64,000 nt of DNA, from NCBI RefSeq assembly GCF_947172395.1, contig NC_069102.1, positions 7,346,442 to 7,410,441 on the forward strand, read 5' to 3'. The position numbers and the translations under genes were made by a program. Shown in pieces: positions 50,885 to 61,245 of the stretch (its first letter is position 1; the number at the start of each line of letters is the position of its first letter). The notes below the pieces were generated by a model, which saw only the letters and a list, made by a program, of their open reading frames with translations, was not told the origin of the DNA and did not search any database. The stretch comes from Bicyclus anynana. Its lineage: Eukaryota; Arthropoda; Insecta; Lepidoptera; Nymphalidae.

Positions 50885-52564
50885 GGGTCATTCCACGTCA
50901 AATCGACCAATAGTTGGACTCGACCCCTTTCGATTTGGATAAATTTTGGTCAGAAGTTTTCTTTTATCCTATAACGAAGTTCTGCGGAAGAAAAAAAATT
51001 AAAAAATTTTTTTTCAAAAGTTATGCAAAATCCAAAATTTCACTATTTTCCATATTTTTTAAATTTATGTTTTAAAAATCTCGAAACCTATTGCAATTAA
51101 AAAAATCGCTTATGGTAAACTTCAAAGCGGATACTTGGGGCTACTAAAAAAAAAAATTCCAAAAAAAAATTTTGAAAAATCTCCCAATTTGTGAAATTTT
51201 GAATTTTTGAAAATTGTCAAAATAGACCGTCGACAATAAATTTTTGGCTCAAATTTTTTTGTGTACTACCTTGTACCAATCTTAAAAGATCCTGAAATTT
51301 TTGGAACTGTGTTTTTTGTTTTTTCAAAAATATGAATTTTTGAAATTTGTTAAAAAAAAATTTTTTCTTAAATTTTTTTTTTTTTTTAATCAGTTTGGCG
51401 AATCGCGTAATTTTGATATTTTGAACAGTTGAAATTTCATTTAGTGGCATAATGATGAGAAAAAAAAACTTTAATGATATTTGTTTATTATTGGTTATTA
51501 ATTTATTTAATAGGGCTTTTTACGTGTAAGTTTACTTGACATTCTGTTACGAAAATTTTTTTTTCTTCAATTCTTCAGTTACTGTTGTTGCTCCTTTTCT
51601 TTTTCTTAACCTGAAAAATGTTAATATGACTTAAATCTTTAAATCCAAACTTAAAATAGATAAAGTACTAACACAGAAATTTCAGATTTTTACCTGCTTT
51701 TAATATCTGGTTCTTCAACGAACTCGTAGATATCTGTATTTTTTAACCGGAAATCCTTTCCTTCCTCAGATGAGGATGAGGTTTTTACTCTCATCACATC
51801 ACTTGAAATGGGAATAGCGGCATGACAATTTCGGATTCCTTGTACTGGCAGAGCATTTTTAAATCTCTGGTTAAGTTTTTTTTGAGTACGCTGAATCTGC
51901 TCATTTGAAACAAAGTCACAATTGATTCCGTGAACATTTTCTTTTGCCCATTGGAATAGCTCATCAGGTGTTTGAATTTGGTCGTCAATTTTTTCTCATC
52001 ATTATGCCACTAAATGAAATTTCAACTGTTCAAAATATCAAAATTACGCGATTCGCCAAACTGATTAAAAAAAAAAAAATTTAAGAAATTTTTTTTTAAC
52101 AAATTTCAAAAATTCATATTTTTGAAAAAACAAATAACACAGTTCCAAAAATTTCAGGATCTTTTAAGATTGGTACAAGGTAGTACACAAAAAAATTTGA
52201 GCCAAAAATTTATTGTCGACGGTCTATTTTGACAATTTTCAAAAATTCAAAATTTCACAAATTGGAGATTTTTCAAAATTTTTTTTTGGAATTTTTTTTT
52301 TTTAATAGCCCCAAGTATCCCCTTTGAAGTTTACTATAATCGATTTTTTTAATTGCAATAGTTTTCGAGATTTTTAAAACATAAATTTAAAAAATATGGA
52401 AAATAGTGAAATTTTGGATTTTGCATAACTTTTGAAAAAAAATTTTTTAATTTTTTTTCTTCGGCAGAACTTCGTTATAGGATAAAAGAAAACTTCTGAC
52501 CAAAATTTATCCAAATCGAAAGGGGTCGAGTCCAACTATTGGTCGATTTGACGTGGAATGACCC
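50885..52564. mobile_element. Long-arm palindromic transposon, 1.68 kb
   Basis: The arms 50885-51464 and 51990-52564 are near-perfect reverse complements (about 580 bp, few substitutions), starting GGGTCATTCCACGTCAAATC. GCCT flanks on both sides (50881-50884, 52565-52568) fit a 4-bp target duplication; the uninterrupted target GCCTGCGACTTC matches the Helitron end it split. The loop (51465-51989) holds a two-exon coding remnant on the minus strand. Non-autonomous. Superfamily uncertain; 4-bp duplications occur in Sola and Chapaev types. Low-complexity ORFs in the arms are not genes. Confidence 0.85.
51575..51995 (-). pseudogene. Two-exon coding remnant in the palindrome loop
   Basis: Minus strand, exon 51995-51694 (100 open codons after tandem TGA stops): QTPDELFQWAKENVHGINCD, FVSNEQIQRTQKKLNQRFKN, ALPVQGIRNCHAAIPISSDV, MRVKTSSSSEEGKDFRLKNT, DIYEFVEEPDIKS. 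It ends AG|GTAAAA, a donor. An 82-nt AT-rich intron ends TTTTTCAG, and exon 51611-51575 continues in phase with a basic tail (RLRKKKRSNNSN) and a stop. Without splicing the frame ends immediately at TAA. The basic tail could be a nuclear-localisation signal. Possibly the C-terminal end of the element's own transposase or a captured host exon; I do not recognise the family. No start codon, so not a complete gene. Confidence 0.6.
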
Positions 52565-52568
52565 GCCT

Positions 52569-52915
52569 GCGACTTCACCTGCGTGGAAATCAATGTAAAC
52601 TTTCAACCCCTATATCACCACTTTAGGGGTTACATTTTGAAAGTTCTTGAATCACAATGTATTTTGTGTTTTTTATGATTAATGATCATATTTTTAAATA
52701 AAACAGTTACTCTAAAAATTAAGGACTTTCCATACAAACTTTTAACCCCTATTTCACCTCTTCTATTTTTATTTTATGGTCAAAAGTACACTATTTTTTG
52801 CTTTAAGGTCCCATTTACCATTATACTTCAATTAATCTTGATTGGTTCAGCCGGTTAGCTGTGAAAAGGTAACAGACAGACAATTAGACTTACTTTAGCG
52901 TTTATAATATTATAT
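52569..52915 (-). mobile_element. Helitron split by the palindromic element
   Basis: GCGACTTCACCTGCGTGGAA, TGTAAACTTTCAACCCCTAT twice (52588 and 52733, second form ACTTTTAACCCC), and GTTTATAATATTATATAG at the far end. The CTAGCGGAC 3' terminus is lost. Confidence 0.6.
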
Positions 52916-52919
52916 AGTA

Positions 52920-53075
52920 ATCGAACACGCGCTGTTTCTTCCGCTTGGTTCCCGTACCCGTAGGAATAAAGGGATAAAATATAGCAGTGAAAGAATTTTT
53001 CAAATCGGTTCAGTAGTTCCAAAACATACAAACAAACAATCAAATCTTTCCTCTTTATAATATTAGTATAGAAGT
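52920..53075 (-). mobile_element. Helitron, damaged ends
   Basis: GCTTGGTTCCCGTACCCGTA, AAAGAATTTTTCAAATCGG, TTTATAATATTAGTATAGA. Tandem with the previous Helitron. Confidence 0.65.
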
Positions 53076-53084
53076 AAAGATGTT

Positions 53085-53240
53085 CCGGTAAATTGTAAAA
53101 TACGTTAGTTTTTAATCTCACTCGTGATTAAATGATCTACCGTCGTAGTGTGAATTGAAAAATACAGATTACAATTTAACGTGTTATTTTTCGGTATATT
53201 ATAATCTATCGGAAGTGAATCCGTTAAAAAACTGCTGTTA
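53085..53240 (-). mobile_element. MITE with ACCGTTAAATTG-type ends, worn copy
   Basis: CCGGTAAATTGTAAAATACG, TTAGTTTTTAATCTCACTCG, TACAATTTAACGTG, TTTCGGTATATTATAATCTA, TCGGAAGTGAATCCGTTAA. Reverse-complement relative of 56007-56201. Confidence 0.6.
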
Positions 53241-54989
53241 AACAGCGGTTTAAATTCTTTAAAAATTTGCTTTTACGGCTACGCGATCGTCACAATATCA
53301 AAACATTGAAAACTACCACTAGGCACACTGTATATTTTGAGTATTATTGAATGTTTGCCGACCTAGTACTACAAAGTTAACCTTAACAGCTAGATGGGTT
53401 TGAAATAACACGTAAATTATACACCGGTTTGTCTCATACTTACGTAAGTACTGGTATTTGACAGAAAAATAATAAAATACGTTGCTGAACTAGAGGTCTG
53501 CGACCGCTTCACGATTTAAGTTTGATTTAAGTAATGAGATACTCTCCCAGACACATTTGCTTAAATTTGCAAAGATGCAGACATATACTTACCAACCAGT
53601 GAAATATTGAAGCTTGAGCTGTCGCTTGAAGTCTTGTTAAGTTTCTTAGCTTCTTTTTAGCTAGCTTTTTAGGGTTCTGTACTTTAAAGTTAAACACGGA
53701 ATACTTTTGGGTCTTTCCATCTACAATTAAAAATTTTAAAAAACGTTTTGAATTTAATTTCAAAAATTATTCCAGTGTTTTTCTTTAGAGCTGTGAAAAC
53801 ATTGAACTTCTGAGACAACGTATAAAAAAGAACTACTATTATTCTATATAGTTTGACACGCAAGTAAATCAAAACCTTAAAAAGCAGTATCAGTCGATCT
53901 ACTCGTACGTTCAAGAGAGAACATTCATCTTATTTATAGCACAACTGCAGAAAAAATAAAAAATTGAAAAAAAAAACATCATTTTTATAGTATATTCTTT
54001 GCCAGGCTTTAAGTTTAACTGCTTAACGTAGGCTTGTACATATGTTTTCTGTGACGTAGGTTTCAAAATTGTCATAGTAGTAGTAACTTATATATGAAAA
54101 TTGTTATTTTAAATTTGTAAGGAACCCTCGGTGATCGTGTCTAAGGACTCCCACATGCCCGGTGTTTTACATTACTCATACATATCTAATGAAATATATT
54201 TAATCTATTATGTAGAGTTAAGGTGTATGTGTAAAACCAAAGTGTATGACGGATAATATTCTTGCGAGAATCGTACGCACTTCAAGAATGATAAAATTGG
54301 GCAACCGGTATGACTAGCGAAGTGACATTATTTGGAAAAACGTATTTTACAAAATTCTGACGAGACAGAGAGTTTGCGGTATAAAATATGTGTGGTAATA
54401 TTTTATATTTCCATTCAAGTAGAACAAAATCTGATAATGTGTATGTATAACTCGAAATTTTACAAAGCAATCTTCATTATCTGTAAAAATAAAATCAAAC
54501 AACATCAGAAATAATTGTAGAAAAATCTTTGTTTTACTTTAAAATCCGAGTATCTTGCCAACAAGAAAAACCTTGAATGTATTTATTCGTTTTAGTGAAA
54601 AAGATACAAAAAAATCACACAATGCGGAGTGCATTTATTTTCATGTGTCGTTTAAAAAATTCACGTGTATTTGTGTTGTTTTGAACGGAATAGGCATGAT
54701 GACTAGGTTTGAATATATTGATTTTTATGATACATTCGGGTAAATAAGTTCAATGTTAACTAATTTGTACATAAAAGCAAAGATTGAATGGTGATAATAA
54801 TTAGTAGAAAACTTAAAATTAAAGTTACACGGGTTCCAAAGGCGCCTTGGTTCGAGAAGAGACCACAACAAACAACAAACCCAAGCAAAGCCAGGGTTTA
54901 GTTTTTTTGTTTGTCACCATTTTACAATCATCTAGAACTAAGTACACAATCGTATAGTGCAATTCAATAACAAACTTTATAATCATTTA
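53241..54989. other. No gene seen in 1.7 kb
   Basis: 53665-53690 (TTTTTAGGGTTCTGTACTTT) and 54118-54150 (AAGGAACCCTCGGTGATCG) could be the two ends of an unclassified transposon. The ORFs at 53527, 53690, 54282 and 54555 are unremarkable low-complexity frames. Confidence 0.35.
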
Positions 54990-55085
54990 AATAATCTTCA
55001 ACACTATAATAAGCCCGACTCGAAGTCGAACCTAAGACCTCATGACCCGAAGCTGCTAACCATTGGACTAACGAGGCAGCGAACA
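54990..55085 (-). mobile_element. tRNA-derived SINE head
   Basis: Minus strand GCTGCCTCGTTAGTCCAATG, GTTAGCAGCTTCGGGTCATG, AGGTCTTAGGTTCGACTTCG. A- and B-box spacing is tRNA-like, but the flanks are SINE-like and no clean acceptor stem forms. Same family as 2186-2312. Confidence 0.55.
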
Positions 55086-55442
55086 TGTAGATTTCACTAA
55101 CGCCTGTTTACTATTACCATTATGTTAAAGGTCATACGAGAGAGGTTCAATTTGGGTTATGCTCGTATTTACGTAAAATTTTATCACCTTCATATATTTT
55201 GCTAGTGGAATAAGATATACTTATAAAAAATCCCAGGCTTGTTATTACAGGCTCAGGTTTTAATTTGAGTTTGCAAAATGAAATTTATAAAATGAATTTC
55301 GTAATTTTCTTTCGACGACATCGAAGTGAATGAAGTATAATAATTAATTTAATGCGTTGTGTATTCATATACTTGTACTGTAGCTATAATTTTTTATAGC
55401 TTGATAGTTGATAGAAAATTCACGAGCGTACAGGCAATACAG
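55086..55442. other. No gene seen
   Basis: AT-rich; nothing recognised. Confidence 0.35.
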
Positions 55443-55833
55443 CAGGGTTATTATGTAACTCGGTGTACCATTCAAGTAATCAGACACTATATAGTTTTTC
55501 ATCGTATTTTAATTTTTGTGATGATTTAAAATAGTTATTTCAACAAAATAAGCTCGACTGCACTACTTTACATTAAGTGATAATGTTTTTTTGTTTCTAC
55601 GATGATCTAACATTATTATTTCAATGAAATTGCGTAAATTCCAGTTTTTTGTTAAAATAACGTTACCATCTGTTACTATCACTACTATACTAATGTTAAT
55701 TAATGTAAAATTACGATAATTGTGACATTTCGTTGAAAACACAATGTTAGATGATTGCAAAAACGAAAATACGATGAAAAGCGATGTTGTGACTGATTAC
55801 TTGAATGGTAAACCGAGTAACTTATTAACCCTG
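55443..55833. mobile_element. TIR element with about 68-bp imperfect ends
   Basis: Left CAGGGTTATTATGTAACTCG, GTGTACCATTCAAGTAATCA, TTTTCATCGTATTTT. Right AAAATACGATGAAAA, TGATTACTTGAATGGTAAAC, CGAGTAACTTATTAACCCTG. 391 bp. CAG flanks both sides but may be part of the repeat. No transposase frame. Confidence 0.75.
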
Positions 55834-56006
55834 CAGGTCAGCTGATGTAAAATGATTACTGTCACTTATGGTTGATTTCAACATTGGGAGACCGTTTGTG
55901 GGTTACCGGCCTTTGAATTGATTTGTTTATCCACCTCTTAGGCCGTCCATACACGAACATTTTGAAACATTTAGAATCGTCAGCTTAAAGCTGCGATATA
56001 TTATAT

Positions 56007-56201
56007 GTCACCGTTAAATTGTAAAATGCTATGGTAAAGTCATCCTGATTGACAATTTAACGGTTTCACTTCGATAGATTACAACATACCGAAAAAAAAC
56101 ACGTTCAATTGTAATCAGTATGTGTAGTTTACAATATATCGACAGATTACAATATCGCGAATGAGATTATAAACTAACGCATTTTACAATTTAACGGTAA
56201 C
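56007..56201. mobile_element. MITE with GTYACCGTTAAATTGTAAAA ends
   Basis: Left GTCACCGTTAAATTGTAAAA, TGC and right GCATTTTACAATTTAACGGT, AAC, with ATAT on both sides as a possible duplication. A second internal GACAATTTAACGG makes a nested stem. Confidence 0.75.
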
Positions 56202-56922
56202 ATATATACACGCATGAACTGCTCGAAGCAGTTGTCACTGCTGGGCAATTGCTTCGGGCAGTTATCAATGGCAGTTTCAAGCCGTTGACTCTGTATGCAA
56301 GACCGGTCTATGTATGTTTATCACTGGCTAACTGCTCGAGCTGCTCGTGTATGGCCAGCCTTATGGGGATTGCAAAGCACAATCGTTTTTCAAGTAAACA
56401 CATTACAGAGAGATTTTCTGAACCAAATATTTAAAAATAAATATGATATAAAAATTGTTTCTTTCATTTATTCCATCTTAGCTAATATTATAAGGACGTA
56501 AGACTATTTTCAAAATGCCGTAATTCGGTAACCAATAATAATAGATATTTAATCTACAGGGTTTAGTTTGACACAAATTTAGTGCACTTTTATTCGTACC
56601 AAATAGCATTTGTCGAAGAATGCAGTTATAGAACGGAATCTGAAACAAATCTAAAAACTTCGCAGCTTTTTATGAGTGAAAATTTTCCACATTTTTTAAG
56701 AGGTGTATAGTTCTAATAGATTTAAACAACACATTAAAAATCAGACATACATCATCTTTTGCGAAATAGCGATTATTTGTGTCGATTTTGACTGGGCTAT
56801 AGGTATCTTTGCCACACGCTATAAAAATCTTCACAATATTATCTTTTTTATTCGAGTAATAATGTCCGGCTATAAAATATGTATAAATTCCATTAGTAAT
56901 AGACATAAATAAAGTTTATAAG
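56202..56922. other. No gene seen
   Basis: 56218-56335 has GCTCGAAGCAGTTGTCACTG, GCTGGGCAATTGCTTCGGGC, a local repeat of GCAGTT/GCTCGAGC motifs. No supported gene. Confidence 0.35.
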
Positions 56923-57205
56923 AGCCGTGATAGCCCAGTGGATATAAACCTATGCCTCCGATTCCGGAGGGCGTAGGTTCGTATTCGGTCCGGGGCATGC
57001 ACCTCCAACAATTCAGTTGTGTGCATTTTAAAAAATTAAATATCACGTGTCTCAAACGGTGAAGGAAAACATCATGAGGAAACCTACGTGTGTGAAGTCT
57101 GCCAATCCGCATTGGGCCAGCGTGGTGGACTATTGGCCTAACCCCTCCCATTCTGAGAGGAGACTCGAGCTCAGCAGTGAGCCGAATATGGGTTGATAAT
57201 GATGA
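56923..57205 (+). mobile_element. SINE-1, near full length
   Basis: AGCCGTGATAGCCCAGTGG, GGTTCGTATTCGG (mutated B box), GGGGCATGCACCTCCAACAA, GGGCCAGCGTGGTGGACTA, GGGTTGATAATGATGA. The flanks TTTATAAGAG and TTTATAGGAG form an imperfect duplication. The 20-bp TGCATACCAGAGAATTTTC block is deleted. Confidence 0.85.
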
Positions 57206-57524
57206 AATATTTATAGGAGTCAGTTAAAATGTTATTGTTCGGTTAACATTCGCAAAATAACAACTACACCTACACTAAAACGTGCTAATGGAGGTAAAGC
57301 CGTTCTATTTAATTAACAAAGGGACGCCTCTGGGCATATTTGAGGTACATAAACTTGTCTTATCAAGTCTCAGTCTATTTATTTTATGAACTTATTTGCG
57401 GCTTAATTACGTTAATTATAGGGTGAAATCCCATTAAGAGAGTAATTATAGCGGTAAATTATTGGTGGGTATCCTTAGAAAAATTTGTACATTACTTATT
57501 TAATATTTATGTATCAGTTTCATT
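57206..57524. other. No gene seen
   Basis: Nothing recognised. Confidence 0.35.
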
Positions 57525-57801
57525 ATAGCCCGGTCAATTTAAACATTCGAAGGTGCATAAAATCCTAAAAAGCTGAAAATCAGTAAAATTGTGCAAAACA
57601 TAAATATAAACAATGTTTAAAAGTTCCTAATCATAACCGTCTATGGAAAAAAAAATCAAGGTCAAAGGTCAAAAAATGAGTTTTTCGCGATTTTCAGCAA
57701 AACGGTAAGATTAAAATTATGTTTAGAACAATTTTACTGATTTTCAGCTTGTTGGGACTTTATGTACCTCTCATATTTTGGTCTTGATTGACTGGACTAT
57801 T
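57525..57801. mobile_element. TIR MITE with about 75-bp ends
   Basis: Left ATAGCCCGGTCAATTTAAAC, AGCTGAAAATCAGTAAAATT, GTGC; right GAACAATTTTACTGATTTTC, AGCT, GATTGACTGGACTAT. The innermost 25 bp are almost perfect. The loop carries GGTCAAAGGTCAAAAAATG. Non-coding. Confidence 0.75.
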
Positions 57802-57846
57802 AGTCCACAGCCAATTATTGGATCCTGTATCAAACTAATATAAATA

Positions 57847-58374
57847 TCTAATATATAAAATTCTCGTGTCGCGGTGTTCGAACTTGAACTCCTCCGAAAC
57901 GGCTCGACCGATTTTGATGAAATTTTTTGTGCATATTCAGTAGGTCTGAGAATAGGCCAACATCTATTTTTCAAACCCCTAAATCCTAGGATAGGGTAGT
58001 GGTAGGGTAGGGGTATGGTATAGGGATAGGGTAGGGGTAGGGTAGCGGTAGGGTAGGGGTAGGGTAGGGGTAGGGTAGGGGTAGGGTAGGGGTAGGGTAG
58101 GGGTAGGGTAGGGGTAGGGTAGGGGTAGGGTAGGGTAGGGGTAGGGTAGGGGTAGGGTAGGGTAGTGGTAGGGTAGGTTTATGGTATAGGGATAGGGTAG
58201 GGGTAGGGTAGTGGTAGGGTAGTTGTAGGGTAGGGTAGGGTAGGGGTAGAGTAGAGGTAGGGTAGGGGTAGGGTAGGGGTAGGGGTAGGAGTATGGTAGT
58301 GTAAGGTAGGGATAGGGAAGAAGTGCAAATAAATAAATTAATAAGTCAAAGCGAAGCTTGAGCGAGTCCGCTAG
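57847..58374 (+). mobile_element. Helitron with an expanded G-rich minisatellite, 528 bp
   Basis: A|TCTAATATATAAAATTCTCG to GAGCGAGTCCGCTAG|T, with stem AGCG...CGCT before the end. 57990-58320 is an irregular array of GGGTAGGGGTA (11 bp) with GGGTAGTGGTA and TATAGGGATA variants. The array makes up more than half of the element. Confidence 0.85.
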
Positions 58375-58708
58375 TAATTAAATAAAATACATTAAACTTT
58401 GACACCTGTTGCAATAACTCAGCAGTAGACTTCGCCCGCCTTTAGATCTCCTTAATCCGGCCCTGTCGCAAAATCCGCTCCTAGCGGACGTCTAATATCT
58501 ATTAACAACCTCCCTGCCAAATTTCATCTTTGTATGTCAAGTGGTTTTTGAGATTTTGTGATGAAAGACATACAGTGATACACTTGGGCCACGAATTTCT
58601 CTATAGTTTTAAAGGCCACGAAATATCGATGCTTGTTTGTAGCGTCTTATTGTAGCGCCTTTATTACAATTGTTACAAACTTATGAAGCCACTGTTTTTA
58701 CGAACAAA
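58375..58708. other. No gene seen
   Basis: 58500-58580 (TGCCAAATTTCATCTTTGTA) resembles a retroelement or Helitron body scrap. Confidence 0.35.
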
Positions 58709-58830
58709 AGCCTCAATAGCTCAACGGTATAGCGGCCGGCCACATCACCAAGAGGTGGTGGTTCCAACCCGCCTGCTGGACTATTGTCGTACCCATTCTT
58801 GATACCGTATTTCCCGACTAGTTGGAGGAA
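58709..58830 (+). mobile_element. SINE-3 tRNA-like head
   Basis: GCCTCAATAGCTCAACGGTA, TAGCGGCCGGCCACATCACC, AAGAGGTGGTGGTTCCAACC, GCTGGACTATTGTCGTACCC. Same as 9934-10040. Confidence 0.6.
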
Positions 58831-58842
58831 TTAAGTCGTCCG

Positions 58843-58935
58843 CGAGGAATTAAGTTTTTCACAAATCCCGCGGGAGTCATGGATTTTTCCGGGATGAAAA
58901 GTAGCCTATGTGTTAATCCAGAGTAAAATCCAAAG
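58843..58935 (-). mobile_element. Helitron fragment
   Basis: AAATCCCGCGGGAGTCATGG, ATTTTTCCGGGATGAAAAGT, GTGTTAATCCAGAGTAAAAT. Truncated on both sides. Confidence 0.6.
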
Positions 58936-59270
58936 TATAAAAAAAGGGATTTCACTAAAATTTTCTAAAACATAAATGACCCCCGAGTCCAGCTAAGGGT
59001 TAAACCCTGATGTTGAGGCTGAAACGGCGTTTTTTTGAATTCGCTCTGTGCGTTAAAGCTCATGGCCCTTTGTTAATATAAATGGAACTAAATGTCGAAC
59101 TTCCCCAATCGAGAAAAGTAAAATAGTAGTTTAAACTTGCCAATAAGTTTGAAAACACAAAACAAGAAATTTAAATTTCCCAAACCTTAAAATTATAATT
59201 GCAAAAGAAAACCATTTCTCGATCGCCCAGCACAATACAGAAAAGTTTCCACAATAACATTGGAATACTT
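58936..59270. other. No gene seen
   Basis: Nothing recognised. Confidence 0.35.
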
Positions 59271-59283
59271 AAACCTTGAAATC

Positions 59284-59591
59284 TTTTTTTTTTTATTCTT
59301 TACAAGTTAGCCCTGGACTACAATCTCACCTGATGGTAAGTGATGATGCAGTCTAACATGGAAACGGGCTAACTTGTTAGGAGGAGGATGAAAATCCATA
59401 CATCGGTTTCTACACAACATCATACCGGAACGCTAAATCGCTTGGCGGTATGTCTTTGCCGGTAGGGTGGTAACTCCCACCAGCCAAACCTGGACCAATT
59501 AAGAAAATCTCAATCTGCCCAGCCGGGGATCGAACCCAGGAGCTCCGTTTTGTAAATCCACCGCGCATACCACTGCGCCACTGAGGCCGTC
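59284..59591 (-). mobile_element. SINE-2, full length with 13-bp target duplication
   Basis: Complete minus-strand copy: GGCCTCAGTGGCGCAGTGGT, GGGTTCGATCCCC, GTCCAGGTTTGGCTGGTGGG, ACCACCCTACCGGCAAAGAC, CCGCCAAGCGATTTAGCG, tail hairpin (59302-59313 with 59366-59377) and poly-A. AAACCTTGAAATC lies on both sides (59271-59283, 59592-59604), proof of LINE-type insertion. Confidence 0.93.
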
Positions 59592-59604
59592 AAACCTTGA
59601 AATC

Positions 59605-60338
59605 AAAACTTTTCCATTGATAAAGTTTTGCAAGTTCTCAGTCATTGGGTCCGATGCCATTTTTTATTTGTATCTTGTTTATTATATCGAACATTTTCAG
59701 GCGTATAAAGAAGTCCATAATTTTCGGGAAGGAAGTTTTTATGACGTCATAAACGGAACCACCATAACAAGACACTATAAAAACGGAACGCAAACACTTA
59801 GACGAAAATACATTTTTATATGTTATTATTCCTGTCTATTTTTTCGTGTTTATAAACAAAGCAGTTTTTATAAGCACACAGATTATATAAATTATGAATC
59901 TTTTTTTGTTTATTTTACATCATCAAGTTTTGTTAATGGCCCATTACAGTTTTATATCGCCACGGTGATTCAATGCAGGCTGATGATATTGTTTTGAGTC
60001 TAGTTACAAAAAATATCAAATTCATTTTGACGTATTCTAGTTGACATATTATACGAAATTGAGATTCTATGTAAAAATGTCATCTGGTGCTTAAATAATC
60101 CTTAAAAACAAGGTTATAGGAGATAAAATACAGTTAAAAAAAATATGTTAAACTTCGAGTTTTCAAAGCAATTTCATAGTTATAATAAATTCAATGTGTT
60201 TCGCTTCGAGTTGACTTCAACAGATCGACACAGTCCGGTGAGATTTCCGCCTGCCACTGCCACAGTCACAATTTTACTCACAGAATATAAATATAAAGCT
60301 CTTATTCAATTTTTACCGATATATTTTAACATTTTAAA
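59605..60338. other. Unrecognised 126-codon ORF, probably chance
   Basis: 59617-59997 plus is open, rich in F, Y and I, with no domain and no codon-like regularity; the AT-rich composition explains its residues. No other signal. Confidence 0.35.
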
Positions 60339-60645
60339 TTTTTTTTTATTCTTTACAAGTGAGCCCTTGACTACAATCTCACCTGATGTAACTTGTTAGG
60401 AGGAGGCTGAAAATCCACACTCCTTTCGGTTTCTACACGGCATCGTACCGGAACGCTAAATACAAATAAAACCGCTTAGCGGTACGTCTTTGCCGGTAGG
60501 GTGGTAACTAGCCACGGCCGAAGCCTCCCACCAGCCAGACCTGGACCAATTAAGAAAATCTCAATCGGCCCAGCCGGGGATCGAACCGAGGACCTCCATC
60601 TTGTAAATCCACTGCGCATACCACTGCGCCACGGAGGCCGTCAAA
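60339..60645 (-). mobile_element. SINE-2, near full length
   Basis: Minus strand GGCCTCCGTGGCGCAGTGGT, GGTTCGATCCCCGG, GTCCAGGTCTGGCTGGTGGG. The hairpin loop lost the GTAAGTGATGATGC stretch, and there is a TACAAATAAAACCGC insertion in the middle. Confidence 0.85.
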
Positions 60646-60914
60646 AACGAATTTATCGAAATGTAAAATACATGTTTATGTGGCGTACTATTGATTTATT
60701 TATTATTATACATATATTATGTCATTTATGGGCAATGCTTACTACAACACAACAACAGCCCCTATCTCCGGTAGCCTTGCTATTCCCAGCTCTGGCAACG
60801 GTTGTGGTAACGGCGGGGCAAGGGATTTCAAGAATTTCCGGGAGAGATTCTGCTGCCAACCCCGACGACCATCCGTGACTAGGTCGCTAAGAATGGGCCT
60901 TATTATAAGGCTCA
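60646..60914. other. No gene seen
   Basis: Two overlapping plus ORFs (60501-60878 and 60719-60952) cover this stretch; neither shows a domain. The second may include an upstream RTE remnant (RSLRMGLIIRLKVTKRAME). Confidence 0.3.
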
Positions 60915-61245
60915 AAGTCACTAAGCGGGCGATGGAGTGTTTCTCTGCGTGATCAAATCAGAAATGAGGGGATCCGCAGATGAACCATAGCTCAGCGATT
61001 CGTAAAGCTGAAGTGGCAATGGACAGGCCACATAGTTCGAAGAGCCGACGGACGTTGGGGTTCCAAGGTGCTGAAAATGGCGACCCCGCACCGAAAAGCG
61101 CAGTGTTGGTCGACCCCCTACTAGGTGGACCGAGGACATCAAGCGGACCGCAGAGGAGATGCAAGGAGGTCCATGCAAGAGGCCTATGTCCAGCAGTGGA
61201 CGTCCATCGGCTGATAATGATGCTGATGATGATGATGAGTACTAC
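60915..61245 (+). pseudogene. RTE-clade LINE C-terminal end and tail
   Basis: GTGTTTCTCTGCGTGATCAA, GAGGGGATCCGCAGATGAAC, GCTGAAGTGGCAATGGACAG, GCCACATAGTTCGAAGAGCC, GTCGACCCCCTACTAGGTGG, GCAAGAGGCCTATGTCCAGC, GGACGTCCATCGGCTGATAA and (GAT)n. Protein pieces AVLVDPLLGGPRTSSGPQRR and the RGLCPAVDVHR frame are off-frame; the real frame is broken several times. A different subfamily from 13405 (QQW rather than LQW ending). Confidence 0.75.

Noticed and set aside
51217..51450. 77-codon K/F-rich minus ORF
   Set aside because: It lies in the low-complexity arm of the palindromic element, and the mirror arm does not preserve it.
51794..51988. 64-codon ATG-started frame in the palindrome loop
   Set aside because: The overlapping frame without ATG is longer, more protein-like and joins across a consensus intron, so the ATG frame is taken as the shadow.
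53660..54150. Possible transposon with GGGTTC/GAACCC ends
   Set aside because: The ends match over only a few bases and no target duplication is visible; mentioned only as a hint.
59617..59997. 126-codon plus ORF rich in F and Y
   Set aside because: The composition matches AT-rich random DNA, with no splice or promoter support.
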